Below, piece after piece: positions 1-11,818 of a stretch of DNA of 64,000 nt. The stretch is from Papaver somniferum (Eukaryota; Streptophyta; Magnoliopsida; Ranunculales; Papaveraceae), in assembly GCF_003573695.1 (NCBI RefSeq), contig NC_039359.1, positions 95,601,275 through 95,665,274 on the forward strand, written 5' to 3'. The notes below the pieces were generated by a model. The model searched no databases. It saw only the letters and a program-made list of their open reading frames with translations, and was not told where the DNA came from. Every line of letters begins with the position of its first letter. Within the stretch, counting starts at the first letter, position 1. The translations under genes and the position numbers were made by a program.

Positions 1-411
1 AAGATAAACTTGATCGAAGCGAAAAGCTTACCACACATATTTCGAGATATATATAGGCGAGGTATACTCGGCTCAAAATACCAAGTGTGTATAATCCAAG
101 TATATATATATATATAGCATACGAATTCTTGTCTCAAAGAGTAGAAGATAGAGTAGATAGACTTTTGAGTGATACATAAGTTCAAGTCTTCACATACCTT
201 TTTGTCGAGAAGTTCCACTGGTTCCTTGAGTAGTTCTTCTGCTTGTATGATGAATCGCCATGAAGTCCTTGAGCTCAACTACACTTTCTATCCTTGTCCG
301 AGACTTAGCTATAATAGACTAGAAATTAAGACTTATAGTTTTGATCACTAACATTGACAAACATGTTTGAGATAGCAACGCATGCGATTTCGACCGAGCA
401 ATGCTCTATCA
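1..411 (-). repeat. 3' LTR of Sirevirus, first ~411 bp of the LTR only
   Basis: This stretch matches 6857-7265 base for base with scattered substitutions, small indels and a longer (TA)n tract near 100-116. The inner edge ends in CA at 410-411 directly beside a polypurine tract, so it is the U3 start of the 3' LTR in minus orientation. The rest of this LTR is outside the window. Confidence 0.9.
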
Positions 412-1010
412 ATCTCCCCCTTTGTCAATTTTAGTGACAAAACTATCAATACATATGGAATACAAAAAAGATAAAGAAACTTTAGTAGCTCCTATTCCAC
501 ATGTCTAATCTTCAATATTCCTCGAAATCTTCGTCATTTCCAAGTACGCCAATGATACCAAAGGTTGTAAGTTTAGCATCACCGTTGTTGAAGATCCATA
601 GTATTATTACACAGTGTCAAAGTCCAATTGTATCACAACTTCAACAATAATACTACGGTGATATGTATCACTCCCCCTTAGTCAATACTCCATCTCACGT
701 GGAAACCACTCCCCCTTACACAATGATCTGAAAACCATATGTATTTGTAGTGTGAACTACATATTAATTCTCCCCCTTTTGTCAATAAAATTAGCAAAGG
801 TACAAGAACTGGATCACAATGAAATTTCCGTAAGAGACATTTCATGACTAAAAAAAAATACATACCATCTAATTTAGATGCAATCATATAGTCGAAGCTA
901 ATATCATTCATCAAGGATTTTAAAGATACAATATAACCCCTCTAATATTCCACAACCACACTCCCCTCAAGATATTACCATGAAGCACAAGTTCAAAAGA
1001 ACTCTCCCCT
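412..1010 (-). other. Sirevirus 3' non-coding region with multiple polypurine tracts
   Basis: The PPT that abuts the 3' LTR lies at 412-423. Further copies of a G5-type purine tract (CTCCCCCTT on the plus strand) occur at 669-679, 709-717 and 770-780. Shorter versions lie near 961-967 and 1003-1010. The first copies share a following GTCAA. Multiplied PPTs upstream of the 3' LTR are a published hallmark of Sireviruses. No ORF of interest is present here. Confidence 0.8.
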
Positions 1011-1151
1011 ATTTGATGTCATTCCCGAAAGAACAACAAGAGTGACCTTAATTTCGATAGAAAAAAAGGATTTTGAAATAAAAATGACACTAACAAGACA
1101 AAAAGAACTATACAGAAACTGAACTAGAGTAAACCTACTGGAGTTTCAAAC

Positions 1152-2018
1152 TCAATTGACCAAAAGATAGAGATAAGCATAGGGGCAAGAGTTATAGAAA
1201 CGTTTTAATGAACCAAAAACAACACAAATAGACTGCCGCAAGTGTTGAAACGTAGCAGTGTCTAATGGTTTGGTAAGAATATCAACCAATTGTTGTTCGG
1301 AAGGAACAAATTCCATACTTATGATACCATTTTCATAGAGATCACGAATAAAATGGTACCTTATGTCAATGTGCTTTGTTCTTGAGTGCTCAACGGGATT
1401 CTCAGTGACTCGAGTCGCACTAGAGTTATCACAAAAGATCTTCATTATTCCAGTATCAACTCCATAATCAGCTAGCATTTGTTTCATCCATAGGAGTTGA
1501 GTACAACATGATCCAACAGCAATATATTCTGCCTCACATGTAGACATGGATTGAGAATTTTGCTTCTTGCTATGCCAAGCTACAAGATTCAGTCCTACAT
1601 AGTAGAAACCCCCTGATGTACTTTTTCTGCCTTCTACACATCCTGCCCAATCAGCATCTGAATAAGCAGATAGATCAGTGTTAGTATCAAAAGTGTAAGA
1701 TAAATTATACCCGGCAGTGTGATTAATATATCGAATGATCCTTTTTGCAGCTGCAAGATGAGATTCCTTTGGATTTGCCTGAAACCTGGCACACCAACCA
1801 AAACTGAAAGAAATGTCAGGTCTAGTAGCTGTAAGATACAAAAGGCTACCAATAATAGATCGATAAAACTTTTGATCCACTTTTTCTCCTTTCTCATCTC
1901 TATGTAGTTTACCAGTAGTGGGCATAGGTGTTAATTTTGGGGAAGACTTATCCAGACCGAACCTTGTCACAAGATCTCGAGCATACTTCTCTTGAGATAA
2001 GTAAATTCCATCCTTATG
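1152..2018 (-). pseudogene. copia pol, RNase H domain
   Basis: This is the C-terminal part of the Sirevirus polyprotein, in the same frame as the RT and integrase pieces upstream. It begins after an in-frame TAA at 2019-2021. It shows the copia connection segment (GSLLYLTATRPDI) and then the RNase H core with SDADWAG, STSGG, CEAEY and the C-terminal TKHIDI motif. The domain would remove the RNA strand of the RNA/DNA hybrid during reverse transcription. The core motifs look complete, but the domain can only be reached through upstream stops, so the gene is non-functional. The frame ends at 1152 with a short tail of no recognised function. Confidence 0.92.
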
Positions 2019-2870
2019 TTATTGAATTTGTAATCCTAAAAAGAATTTTAATTCACCAACATTGCTCATTTCAAATTCTTTAGCAAGAGAGACTTGGAAG
2101 TCCTTTGCAAATTTTTCAGAAGTTGATCCATAGATAATATCATCTACATAGATTTGAGAAATAACCACATCTTTCCCACTCCATTTGGTGAACAAAGTTT
2201 TATCAGCTCCGCCTCTTGAAAAACCTTTTCTAATGAGAGAAGTGGTAAGTTTTTCAAACCAGGCTCTAGATGCTTGTTTCAACCTATACAATTCCTTTTT
2301 GAGCTTCAGCACATGATCTGGGAAATCAGGATTTTCAAACCCCTTAGGTTGAGCGACATAGACTTCCTCCTTTAAAATTTCATTTAGGAACGCGGATTTT
2401 ATATCCATTTGAAACATCTTAACCTTAAGAAAACAAGCATGAGCTAACAAAACATGAATGGACTCAAGGCATGCCACAGGAGAAAAGGTTTCGTCAAAGT
2501 CAATCCCTTCAATCTGTGGATATCCTTGAGCGACAAGTCTAGCTTTGTTTCTGACAATCGTGCCAAATTTATCAGACTTATTCTTGAATATCCATTTGGT
2601 ACCAACAATATTGATATTGGAGGGACAAGGTACAAGTTCCCACACATCTTATCTTTGAAATTGATTTAACTCTTCATGCATTGCATTCACCCAAAATGGA
2701 TCGTTCAGAGCTTCATCAATATTCCTTGGTTCTACTTGTGAAAGATAACAACCAAAATTGCACATATTTTGAAGTTGTCCTCTTGTTTTGGCTGTAGAAT
2801 CTCTTCCTCCAATAATACTTTTGGGATCATGATTCCTTTGAACCCAGAGATGTCGTGGAGGGACACGTTC
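2019..2870 (-). pseudogene. copia pol, reverse transcriptase domain
   Basis: This is the RT (RVT_2 family) of the Sirevirus. The open part starts at 2645 and shows VGTKWIFKNK, ARLVAQG, FSPVA, the FQMDIKSAFLN block with the first catalytic Asp, and IYVDDIIYGS with the YVDD box at residues 166-169 of that piece. It is continuous in frame with the integrase piece upstream but is interrupted by TAA codons at 2871-2873, 2649-2651 and 2019-2021. The sequence between 2648 and 2870 reads in the same frame as a proline-rich linker typical of Sirevirus pol. All three lesions are ochre stops and no frameshift is needed to restore the reading register. Confidence 0.93.
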
Positions 2871-4778
2871 TTATTCGTCAGGAATGGCTTGATTAGTGCT
2901 CTTCTCCTCGTCACTAGAAATGTCAGGATCAGTAACCGTTGGGACAACTTCAACTGATTCTGGAATTTCTTTGACTTTCTCAATTGTCTCGGTTGGAGGC
3001 AATTCAGCTGGAGGATTATCATGACGAAAGTTACTAATGTCGTCGATGATAACATTAGCAGATTCCGTCATGACTTGTGTTCTGAGGTTAAACACTCGAA
3101 AACCACGACTATCAGAAGCATAGCCAAGAAAGATACCTTCATCACTTTTGGTATCGAATTTCCCTTTATGTTCTCGATCTTTCAGAATATAGCACTTACT
3201 TCCAAACATCCTGAGATAGTGTAGGTTGGGTTTCCTTCCGTACCACAACTCATAAGGAGTGTTAAGGGTTTTAGACCGTAAATACACACGGTTGATCAAG
3301 TAACATGTTGTAAAAACAGCTTTTCCCCAAAATCTTAATGGTAAGTTTTTGTTATGGAGCATTACCCTGGCCATTTCCTGAATATTCCTATTCTTTCTTT
3401 CAGCAACTCCATTAGCTTGAGGAGTGGTAGGTGGTGAGTATTGTTGAATGATCCCTAGTTCGTCACAGAATTCAAATACTTTGGTATCTTTGAATTCAGT
3501 TCCACGATCGCTTCTAATTTTATTTAGTTTGCAACCTTGTTCGTTCTGGATCCTTTTAACAATAATCTTGAATTCACCAAGAGTTTCATTCTTATGAGAT
3601 AGAAATGAAACCCAAGTGAATCTGGTGTAATCATCTACCAAAACTAAAGCATACTTCTTACCAGCAACAGTGGGTTGTTGAATTGGTCCGAAGATATCCA
3701 TATGAATTAAATCAAGTGGAGCTTTAGTGAGAATACCTCGAGATGATTTGTGGTGAACTTTCGTTTGCATACCCTTTTGACAGGCACCACATACACCTTC
3801 AATCTTTGCATTGGGAATGCCTCTAACAATTTCTTTGTTAATGATCTTAGTTAGAAGACGATAATTGATGTAACCAAAACGCTCATGCCAAAGATGTGAA
3901 GATTCCACTTTAGTAAAATTGCAACGGTTGCTAAACTGAGTATCAAGTAGATAACATTTGTTTTTACCACGAGTTCCTTGAAATATTACTTTCCCAGTTT
4001 TGTCTACAACGTCACATCCATTTGTATTTAAGACAAATCGATGGCCCTTGTCACAAATTTGACTAATAGAAAGAAGATTTGCAGTCATACCTTTTACGTA
4101 TACTACATCATGGATTTCTGGAACACCGGGCAACTTGATCGTTCCCTTCTTGCTGATGTAGTAACAACTCCCATCTCCAAACGTTGCAGGACCTCCTTCA
4201 TAGTCAATATACGAAACAAACCATGTGAGATCACCTGTCATATGTCTACTACAACCACTATCAAGAAACCATTGAAAGGGAGACGTAGATCTTAAAGAAA
4301 AGGCACCCATACTATTAGTACTTCTCTGTTTAGAGTTTCCTAATAGTTTTGTATGTCCTTTCAGAGTATCAAAAAGTTGTTTAGTTTTCTTAAAAAGATT
4401 ACTTGCAACATTCAGACTCTTTTGAAACGACATACAAACCTGTTGAAGGTGATTGGAAGAATCACAATAACAATACGGGCCAAAACCTTGAAGTTTGTAT
4501 GAGTGGTTCCTAGTCATATCAGTTTTCACAACAACCTGTCGTTGATTACCATCTGATTTACGACTATTCTTTAAAGAGGAACAACTGGAGTTTCTCAGAT
4601 TCACCAAGGGACTATTACCAGATATCAAATCCTTAAGAATTTCAATTTCTGCAACAAGACCAGAGTTGATCCGGATTTGTTCATCCAACCATTTTTGAAG
4701 AGTAACCAGTTTATCAGACTTTTTTGTACGGTTGGTTTTCAAACCTGGTGAAGCATCAATTGAGACTTTATGGTCCAT
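2871..4778 (-). pseudogene. copia pol, gag remnant, protease and integrase
   Basis: This 635-residue open frame holds a gag C-terminal remnant, the protease and the integrase. A degenerate zinc knuckle lies at residues 102-115, with Tyr at the first Cys position. The aspartic protease motif DSG is at 173-175. The integrase zinc finger has H298, C330 and C333, but Tyr303 stands where the second His is expected. The catalytic triad D361, D424 and E460 is present with normal spacing. The frame starts only 52 bp downstream of the PBS, leaving no room for a normal gag, so most of gag has been deleted. The frame ends at a TAA at 2871-2873. The product would have cut the polyprotein and inserted the cDNA. 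This copy is inactive. Confidence 0.93.
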
Positions 4779-4830
4779 ATAGTCAGATCGCTACAAACAC
4801 AGATTTTTGAGGTCTTGAACGTGTTTGCCT

Positions 4831-4842
4831 GCTCTGGTACCA
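4831..4842 (-). other. Primer binding site, initiator-tRNA-Met type
   Basis: On the minus strand the sequence reads TGGTACCAGAGC, one base from the usual plant PBS TGGTATCAGAGC. It follows the LTR end (TTTTCA) after a two-base AT spacer, the standard copia arrangement. It fixes the inner edge of the 5' LTR at 4845. Confidence 0.88.
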
Positions 4843-4844
4843 AT

Positions 4845-7265
4845 TGAAAAGGCGGGGGTCTAACAACACCACCCAATATTTCGCTTAGCAATCTGTATAA
4901 ACTAACTCCAATATACTTTGCTAGAGAATCAACTAGATAGTCAGACTCAATCTAGACTAAAGTATATCGAGGAGTTAATATCTCTCTCTTGTTTTGATTT
5001 ACTCGATCTAATAGAAATCAGCGAGCCTTTAATCAAACACAAGGAATAACTTGGATGGTACCAAAGACCAATATCCAAGGATAAATCAGTGACAATCAAC
5101 AACCAAAGGTTGGATTACTCTAGTTGATGATCTAACGCACAACATGTATTATTTCATTTATAAAGATAAAACAATATAATCCGAAAATTGAAATAACACA
5201 GCACTAGAAATTTTGTTAATGAGGAAACCGCAAATGCAGAAAAACCCCGGGACCTAGTCCAGATTCAACACACACTGTATTAAGCCGCTACAGACACTAT
5301 CATACTCCAAGATAACTTCGGACTGGAATGTAGTTGAACCCCAATCAATGTCCCACTGATCCAAGGTACAGTTATGCTCCTACGCCTCTGATCCCAGCAG
5401 GATACTGCGCACTTGATTCCCTTAGCTGATCTCACCCACAACTAAGAGTTGCTACGATCCAAAATCGCAGGCTTTGACAATAAACAAATCTGTCTCACAC
5501 AGACAAGTCTATCAAAGGATCAATTTGTCTCCCACAGATAAACCCTAAAGGTTTTGTTCCGTCTTTTGATAATAATCAAGGTGAACAGGAACCAATTGAT
5601 AATCCGGTCTTATATTCCCGAAGAACAACCTAGAGTTATCAATCATCTCACAATAATCTTAATTGTATGGTAGCGAAACAAGATGTTGCGGAATCACAAA
5701 CAATGAGACGAAGATGTTTGTGATTACTTTTTATATCTTGCCTATCGGAGATATCAATCTCAAGCCAATCAATCTGATTGTACTCGTACGATAGAAGATG
5801 CAAGATCAGATCACACAACTACGATAAAAGTAGTGTCGGTCTGGCTTCACAATCCCAATGAAGTCTTTAAGTCGTTAACCTGGTTTTAGAAGAAGAAAAC
5901 CAAAGATTAAAAGAGAATCGACTCTAGTATGCAAACTAGTATCACAGTAAGGTGTGGGGATTATTTTTGCACAATATTAGATGTCTCCTTTGTATAGTCT
6001 TTCAAATCAGGGTTTTGCCTTTGTCACAAAGAAAACAATATCCACCGTTAGATGAAAACCTGATTTAGATTCAAGCTAATATTTCTCAACCGTTAGATCG
6101 AAAACTTAGCTTGTTACACACACTTGACAATGCACGCTTCTAGGTTTGTTAACCGTACCCAAACGTATGCACTTGTTGGTTCAACAATAGTTAACCAAAA
6201 GGTTAGAAATATGAGCATTTCATATCAACCATGTTCTTCTTCACCATAATTATTGTTCAAATGACTTCAAATGAACTAGTTAGATAGTTGTTCAATTGCA
6301 AGGAAATCTTATGTACTACACAAGACATAATTGAAGCAAAGATGATTTGATTCACTTGAATCGGTTCATGAACTTTTATAACCACGGTTTACAAACTGCA
6401 TTCCTTAGTCTTTTTAAGTTTAAGTTCAGAAATCATCTTCAGATATATAACCTCCTTAAGTTCGCAGACTAGGTTCGTGGACTTAAGCAACCGGGCAGAG
6501 TTTACAAACTCCAGCAGAAAATCTCGGCAAAAGACCTTCCGCCGGTTCCTGAACTGGGTTCGCGGACACAGCTAGTTTGTCAACTCCAGCAGAATTTCTC
6601 GGGATGAGAAGTTCGGCAGTTCACGGACTTGGCAAAGCCATTCTTCCGGTTTTTCTTGATCTACAAAGTTCGCAAACTTTGGTTCAAGGAATAGGACTTA
6701 TACATAAATGTGTTTCCACAATGCTTATGTTATGTAATCTAAACTCTCATTTCAATCATTGAAACATTCTTAGAGGATGTTATATAGTTGTTACACCATT
6801 TCTCGTCAAAGCAATTTTCAAAGTGATTGAAACATATCATGACTTTCGTCACTAGGTAAAGATAAACGTGATCGAAGCGAAAAGCTTACCACCACATATT
6901 TCGAGATATAGATAGGCGAGGTATACTCGACTCGAAATACCAAGTGTGTATAATCCAACTCTATATATATAGCATACGACTTCTTGTCTCAAAGAGTAGG
7001 AGATAGAGTATATAGACTTTTGAGTGATAAATAAGTTCAAGTCTTTACATACCTTTTTGTCGAGAAGTTCCACCGGTTCCTTAAGTAGTTCTTCTGCTTG
7101 TATGATGAATCTCCATGAAGTCATCGAGCTCAACCACACTTTTTATCCTAGTCTGAGACTTAGCTACAATATACTAAAAATCAAGACTTGTAGTTTTGAT
7201 CACTAACATTGACAAACATGCTTGAGATAGAAACACATGCGAGTTCGAAGAGCAATGCTCTAACA
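4845..7265 (-). repeat. 5' LTR of the Sirevirus, 2421 bp
   Basis: The LTR runs from TGTTAGAGCATTGC (minus-strand start at 7265) to TTTTCA at 4845. Its outer 410 bp match the partial 3' LTR at 1-411. A CpG-rich block at about 6460-6690 has two diverged copies of a CTCCAGCAGAA box (near 6508 and 6583) and repeated GTTCGCGGAC-like words, in line with the CpG-rich repeats reported for Sirevirus LTRs. The short ORFs inside it look like chance. The LTR supplied promoter and polyadenylation signals to the element. Confidence 0.9.
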
Positions 7266-10200
7266 CTTACTGAAAATACAAAAGAAATATCCTCTCTTGA
7301 CAATGCTTCAGCTACCCATCAGTCCCCAGGTTCTGGTGATTCTCGTGTCGAAGAAACCCGAAGAGATGAAGCACAGTCATCGAATATCGCTGAATATCCT
7401 ACTGCAGGTCTTGATTTTGTTGGCCCTAGTGCAACCCTGTGGTCAAATGAAATACTCGTAGGGGATTCGGTGTTGCTACTAAATATTCCAAACTGTACCG
7501 GTCGATTTGGCAAAGATATGGCCACATTGATACAATGAGGATAATAACTTATGTTGTTCATCTTATGATCGAAATAGTTAACGACTTGCTGGAGACTCTC
7601 GATACCGTACATGACTTGACTCTGAACAACATTAATTCTAGTTACCTCATAGATCTTGGAAAGCTCGTGGACACTTGTGAAAATCTTCGCTTTAACGTGA
7701 GATGGCTCCGAGAATGACTCAACAATATCTAAGACGAATTTGAAAAGTTATTGCACTCTGGCCCTTGCTTTTCAAGAGATGCTCTTCATGGTGAGAATGA
7801 GTTCGCCCTTGGTAGTAATGGAGATGAGGCGAGCTTCAACAATTTGAGAGGACTTTCAGAAAGAGATTCGAAGTGCAGAGACAACTGACCGGCATGAGGG
7901 TGATTTCCCGGGATCCACATCTTGACATCAGATGAGACACTTGCCGATAGATTTAATATCATGAGAATGACTCTAAACGGTATTGCTTTTGATAATATAT
8001 TGTAAACTCTTTGGGGAGGGGGGGGGAGGGGGGGCGCATGATAGTCGAAGAGCTGGAGCATGATAAGCAGGCAGATTGAGATGCAGAGACCGAAGTGAAA
8101 CAACCGAACATGAAACAAGAGATTTTCTGTAAGGACCTCCATGCTTCAAGGTTGATATTTTCCCTCTCTGGACCTTTTTTATACGCATATCTTAAAGAAA
8201 AGAGACCCTCAAGAGTTCTTAACTCGTGCAAACCCTAGTTGGCACTGTTACGTATGCGAGTAGATGAAAACCCTAAGTAAAATTCGTAGTAGGAGGTCCT
8301 TCCTTGCGCGATCTTTACTCTGGAGAATGTAGAAACTTCGTTTGACGTCCGTTTTCAGTGGTTCATCCCAACTATCGAACAGAAAACACCTTCCTTTCAT
8401 CTAATAGATTAAAATTAATATTTGGAGCTTGTTTTTTCAATGATAAATCCACGTGAAGTTAAACTCGTGAATTCAGAAATTTTCAACAACAATTTCTTCA
8501 AGTATTTTGATGATATCTCTTGGACACATTTCGAAACACGTGGTATGAGAGATATAGACGGATATTTTTCAGCAAGGGTGCGTTTTCAAAATCTCTACCC
8601 ATTTTTATCAGTTTGTCGAGTTATATGACTAAAGTATGAGTTGCGCCTGCGTAGAGCGGAAACTATAGACTCCTCTTCAAACCGATTGCGAATACTAGTT
8701 TGTCTCCTGCATGCGTTTATTGTCGAGGGATAATTAGAATGCTTTTTCTACTTGATATAGTCATGTTGTACGTGTATAAAACCCTAAAATATTTTATCTT
8801 GATCCGGGACATAGTTGCAATTGCTGAGTACAGAGAAAATGATGATGGAGGAGAATTTCGACAAGACCGGAGAGACATGCGAGATTTCTGGAGTCACAGA
8901 TAAGTCCCCTTCACGATTTTGAAGGTCTAACTCTAATCTCATAGTCGCCAAGAAATAACATGTAGTAATGTGGGTTTGAGGAGTTGGATGATCTTGATGT
9001 GTCCCGATCTTTTGAGACTCTTGCGCTGATATTTTCTAAATCTGTTACATGAAAAATGGATGTCTGGAATACCTCATGTTGGTCATGTGGATGCGTGACG
9101 TACGGTTCTTCATTAGTCCCCAGTTTGACATATGACTAGGGATTCTCATCGACTCAGGATGCTTGGAAAAATGAGGTAAAACCCTTGTAGCATAAGAGAT
9201 TGAGTCTTAAGGCGAGAAAGCGATATTCTGCGGGTTGGAGATGTATGTGTAGAGTGTCTTCCTGGACAAGATGAAGTTTTTGTTCCGCCTATACTAGGTG
9301 TCTTGACAAGGATTCATGTGAACTTGTTTATCCAAATCATCTATCGAGATCTATCTTTCTTATGGGAGAACAATGTACGCCTTCTAGGACTAGCAGAACT
9401 ATGGATGTGGTTGAACAATTGATTTGTGGTGACTTTGTTGATTGGATAGTTCTATGGAAATATTCTAGACATTCCTTCACGTGGTATAATCGTGTTTTGA
9501 CCTGAGAGAGTCATAAGTGATCGTCATATTACGTTTGACTTTGACACATGAGGCAGCTTGTTGAGCCGTTTTTTTAGAGAGAATTAGCTTCAATTATGGG
9601 AACTGCTACGAGATTATGGATGAGTAACTTATAGTGGAGCTGCAGTCTCGGATCCTTCCCATGTTTACTTCAGTGACAGTAGTTGATTGTGATTGCATGT
9701 CAAGTAATAAAGTTTTATCCGAATTGTTGGCTTCACGAGTATCACTTCATATTTATTTTCCCTTGATAGGTTAGGGTGCGAAGATATTTTCCTCTCCATC
9801 TTGGGTGAATTGAGGTCCCATCGGAAAATGATACTGGATAATCGTTGGTGTAGCCGAGATGGAGGCTCATCGATACTTAGTCGTACAATCGCTATGACAC
9901 GTTTTCTTTCTGACAGGACGGGTATTGAGGTAGCATATCGACTAGCAGCTTTGCGTCTTCGAATAAAGATGAGTTTTGGTTGAGCCTCGTCTTGGGATCT
10001 AATTTCGCCTCATACTTTGTCGTGTTCTTGTCACGATCTTCTGGAGTAGGAAGGGAGACAACATGTATCTTTCTTGGCGGTTTATGACCCTACATGGCTC
10101 TGCAACGCTTTTGACTAGGTCACGAATTTCTTGGAGCCTTTCCAAGTTTCTGCTAAGTTTATCATGTAGACGACGAAAAGACAAATCTGACGGAAAAAGA

Positions 10201-10912
10201 ACAAGGTCAATCGGATACAGAATGCATGAGTTATAAGTAAAATAGTAAAGTGAAGTAAACTTCCCGAGTCCCCTACGATCAGGTTGAGGGCCCTTGACCT
10301 AAAAGAATTTTGGAACAAATATTCGTCAGAATCTCCAAGTTTAGAGGGTCATTTGGTCCTTGAGAGTGATAAGATCGGCTGGATTTGCTCCTTTGCTCTG
10401 TCGCGTTCGTAATGAGCTTTATCTTCTCCAGTGAGGTCGATTTCAGGCAAGATCCCGTCAGTGCTATCCTCAGCAGTCTTAGTACTCCTTCTTTAGGAAA
10501 CGTGTACTCGATCTATATTTGTTGGATCTATCCCTACTAGTAAATCTAAAGGCGTTTTCAGATAACTCTGGATGTCGATATGAGATTTTGCAAGATTTTG
10601 TTGAGTCTCCAGGATTTCTCCTTGGTCCATATCCAAGGTTTTCAAGGATTAACAGTAGATTTTATGAAAATAGGTTACTAGGGAGTTTTGTTATGTAGGA
10701 AGATATCCATGTGATTCGGGACGCACTAACCAATTCACTAAGGTCAAACAATTCGTCTGAGAGAGAGAAAAACTGATAGGGATATCTCTCTCGGCTAAAT
10801 ATGTGATGGATTTATTGAGGCTGAATCAGTGGAACATTTTTGTGATCGGATTGATGGAATCGGCTTCCTTCCTAATAGTGACCGTGATTGATATCTGTAA
10901 CTGAGTGAATAA
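7266..10912. other. Degenerate transposon interior, no intact gene
   Basis: This stretch has only short interrupted frames. A plus-strand patch at 7266-7900 gives coding-like pieces in changing frames (for example a leucine-rich, helix-prone stretch at 7535-7717) but matches no family I can name. From its position left of a minus-strand PBS-like site at 10913-10931, the part near 10.9 kb is probably the interior of the LTR element whose LTR starts at 10935. That element would have been cut on its left by the Sirevirus ending at 7265. GC content is near 42%, higher than the flanking AT-rich DNA. Confidence 0.45.
8013..8034 (+). repeat. G-run with quadruplex potential
   Basis: There are three G-runs of 4, 9 and 7 bases, each separated by a single A. 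The longer runs can supply extra G-tracts, so four tracts of three or more Gs are available. Nothing else in the window is as G-rich. It may also be a sequencing-prone site. Confidence 0.7.
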
Positions 10913-10931
10913 CCTCCCACTGTGGTCGCCA
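10913..10931 (-). other. PBS-like site of a second LTR element
   Basis: The minus strand reads TGGCGACCACAGTGGGAGG. This partly resembles the complement of a tRNA-Arg 3' end, a primer used by Ogre/Tat elements. It lies three bases from an LTR-like end (GGTAACTACA on the minus strand at 10935). The position next to an LTR end with an upstream TATA box supports the call. The primer identity is tentative. Confidence 0.5.
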
Positions 10932-11186
10932 AAATGTAGTTACCTAAAATCTGAGAAAGGTTAGAAGTGGGATTCTAGGGTTTCTGAAAGTGAGTTACGG
11001 GAGGTTGAGCACGAACAGTCTTCGACTAAACCACGCACAGTGGCCGTTCAAAGGCTGCTTCAGTCACATGGAAGAAGGATTAGGGTTGTTCTTAGGGAGG
11101 GAAGCAGATGGAGAGAGAGATCATAGAACAAGTTATTTCTCTGAGAAGTTATCAGAAAGATGATCGTAGCTTGGAAAATAGATGAC

Positions 11187-11195
11187 CTATTTATA
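11187..11195 (-). promoter_or_regulatory. TATA box in LTR
   Basis: TATAAATAG on the minus strand lies about 250 bp before the PBS-like site and is followed by a CT-rich leader. This spacing fits an LTR promoter. Confidence 0.5.
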
Positions 11196-11818
11196 GCTGG
11201 ATTCTTTAATCTCAAGTCGGTGAAGATAAGGATTGATTTTCGTGTCGTGCGGAACAATTCTCCCGTCTCTTCAGGAATAAGGATAAACTAGGTTGAGTTT
11301 ATCTCATTATTCCACCGCCTTTATTCTCTTTTGCGGTGAGAAATAAGCCGGATATTTCTCACATGTGTCGTAGACCGCCAGACCAAAACCCTAATTGATA
11401 TCCCCCCATTTGTGTGAAGCTGAGTCAGCCTTTGTGATGAAGTGTTTGAGAGAGAAATATTCTCTTTAGCCGAGTTGGCCAAGATAGAGAGATATTCTAT
11501 GATTTGTGAGAATGACTAGGATGAGTCACGTGAAAAGGCATGGAATTCCTTAGGAATCGTGTGCAGAGTGTGAGAGGAACTGAGGCTGATCTCCCTCTCT
11601 CCATGGCCGGTCACACATGTCATGTGAAAACCTTATTATTGTTTGTAGGTCCCTTTGTTGAGAATGCGGTGCTCAAGAGAGCTTACCCACGTTTTTGGAT
11701 AGCCATGTATAATTCAGGCTCTATTTACTAGCCGTGAGTGTACTTGAGAGGCTGAGAAATAGGCTTGAGTACTAGGTACGGCATGTGCCCATCATGCGAA
11801 TCTATCCGAGATTTTGAG

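Larger units (their letters stand above)
1..7265 (-). mobile_element. Ty1/copia Sirevirus-type LTR retrotransposon, 3' LTR cut by window edge
   Basis: The order read on the minus strand is 5' LTR (7265 to 4845), PBS (4842 to 4831), pol (4778 to 1152), a 3' region with repeated polypurine tracts, and a 3' LTR (411 to beyond position 1). Pol domains run protease, integrase, RT, RNase H, which is the copia order. The 2.4 kb LTR, the repeated polypurine tracts and the pol sequence point to the Sirevirus lineage, which is known for multiplied PPTs. The element is dead: gag is largely missing and pol carries three in-frame stops. The two LTRs differ at roughly 8-9% of the 410 bp that can be compared, so this is the oldest of the three dated elements here. 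A target duplication cannot be tested because the left LTR end lies outside the window. Confidence 0.93.
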
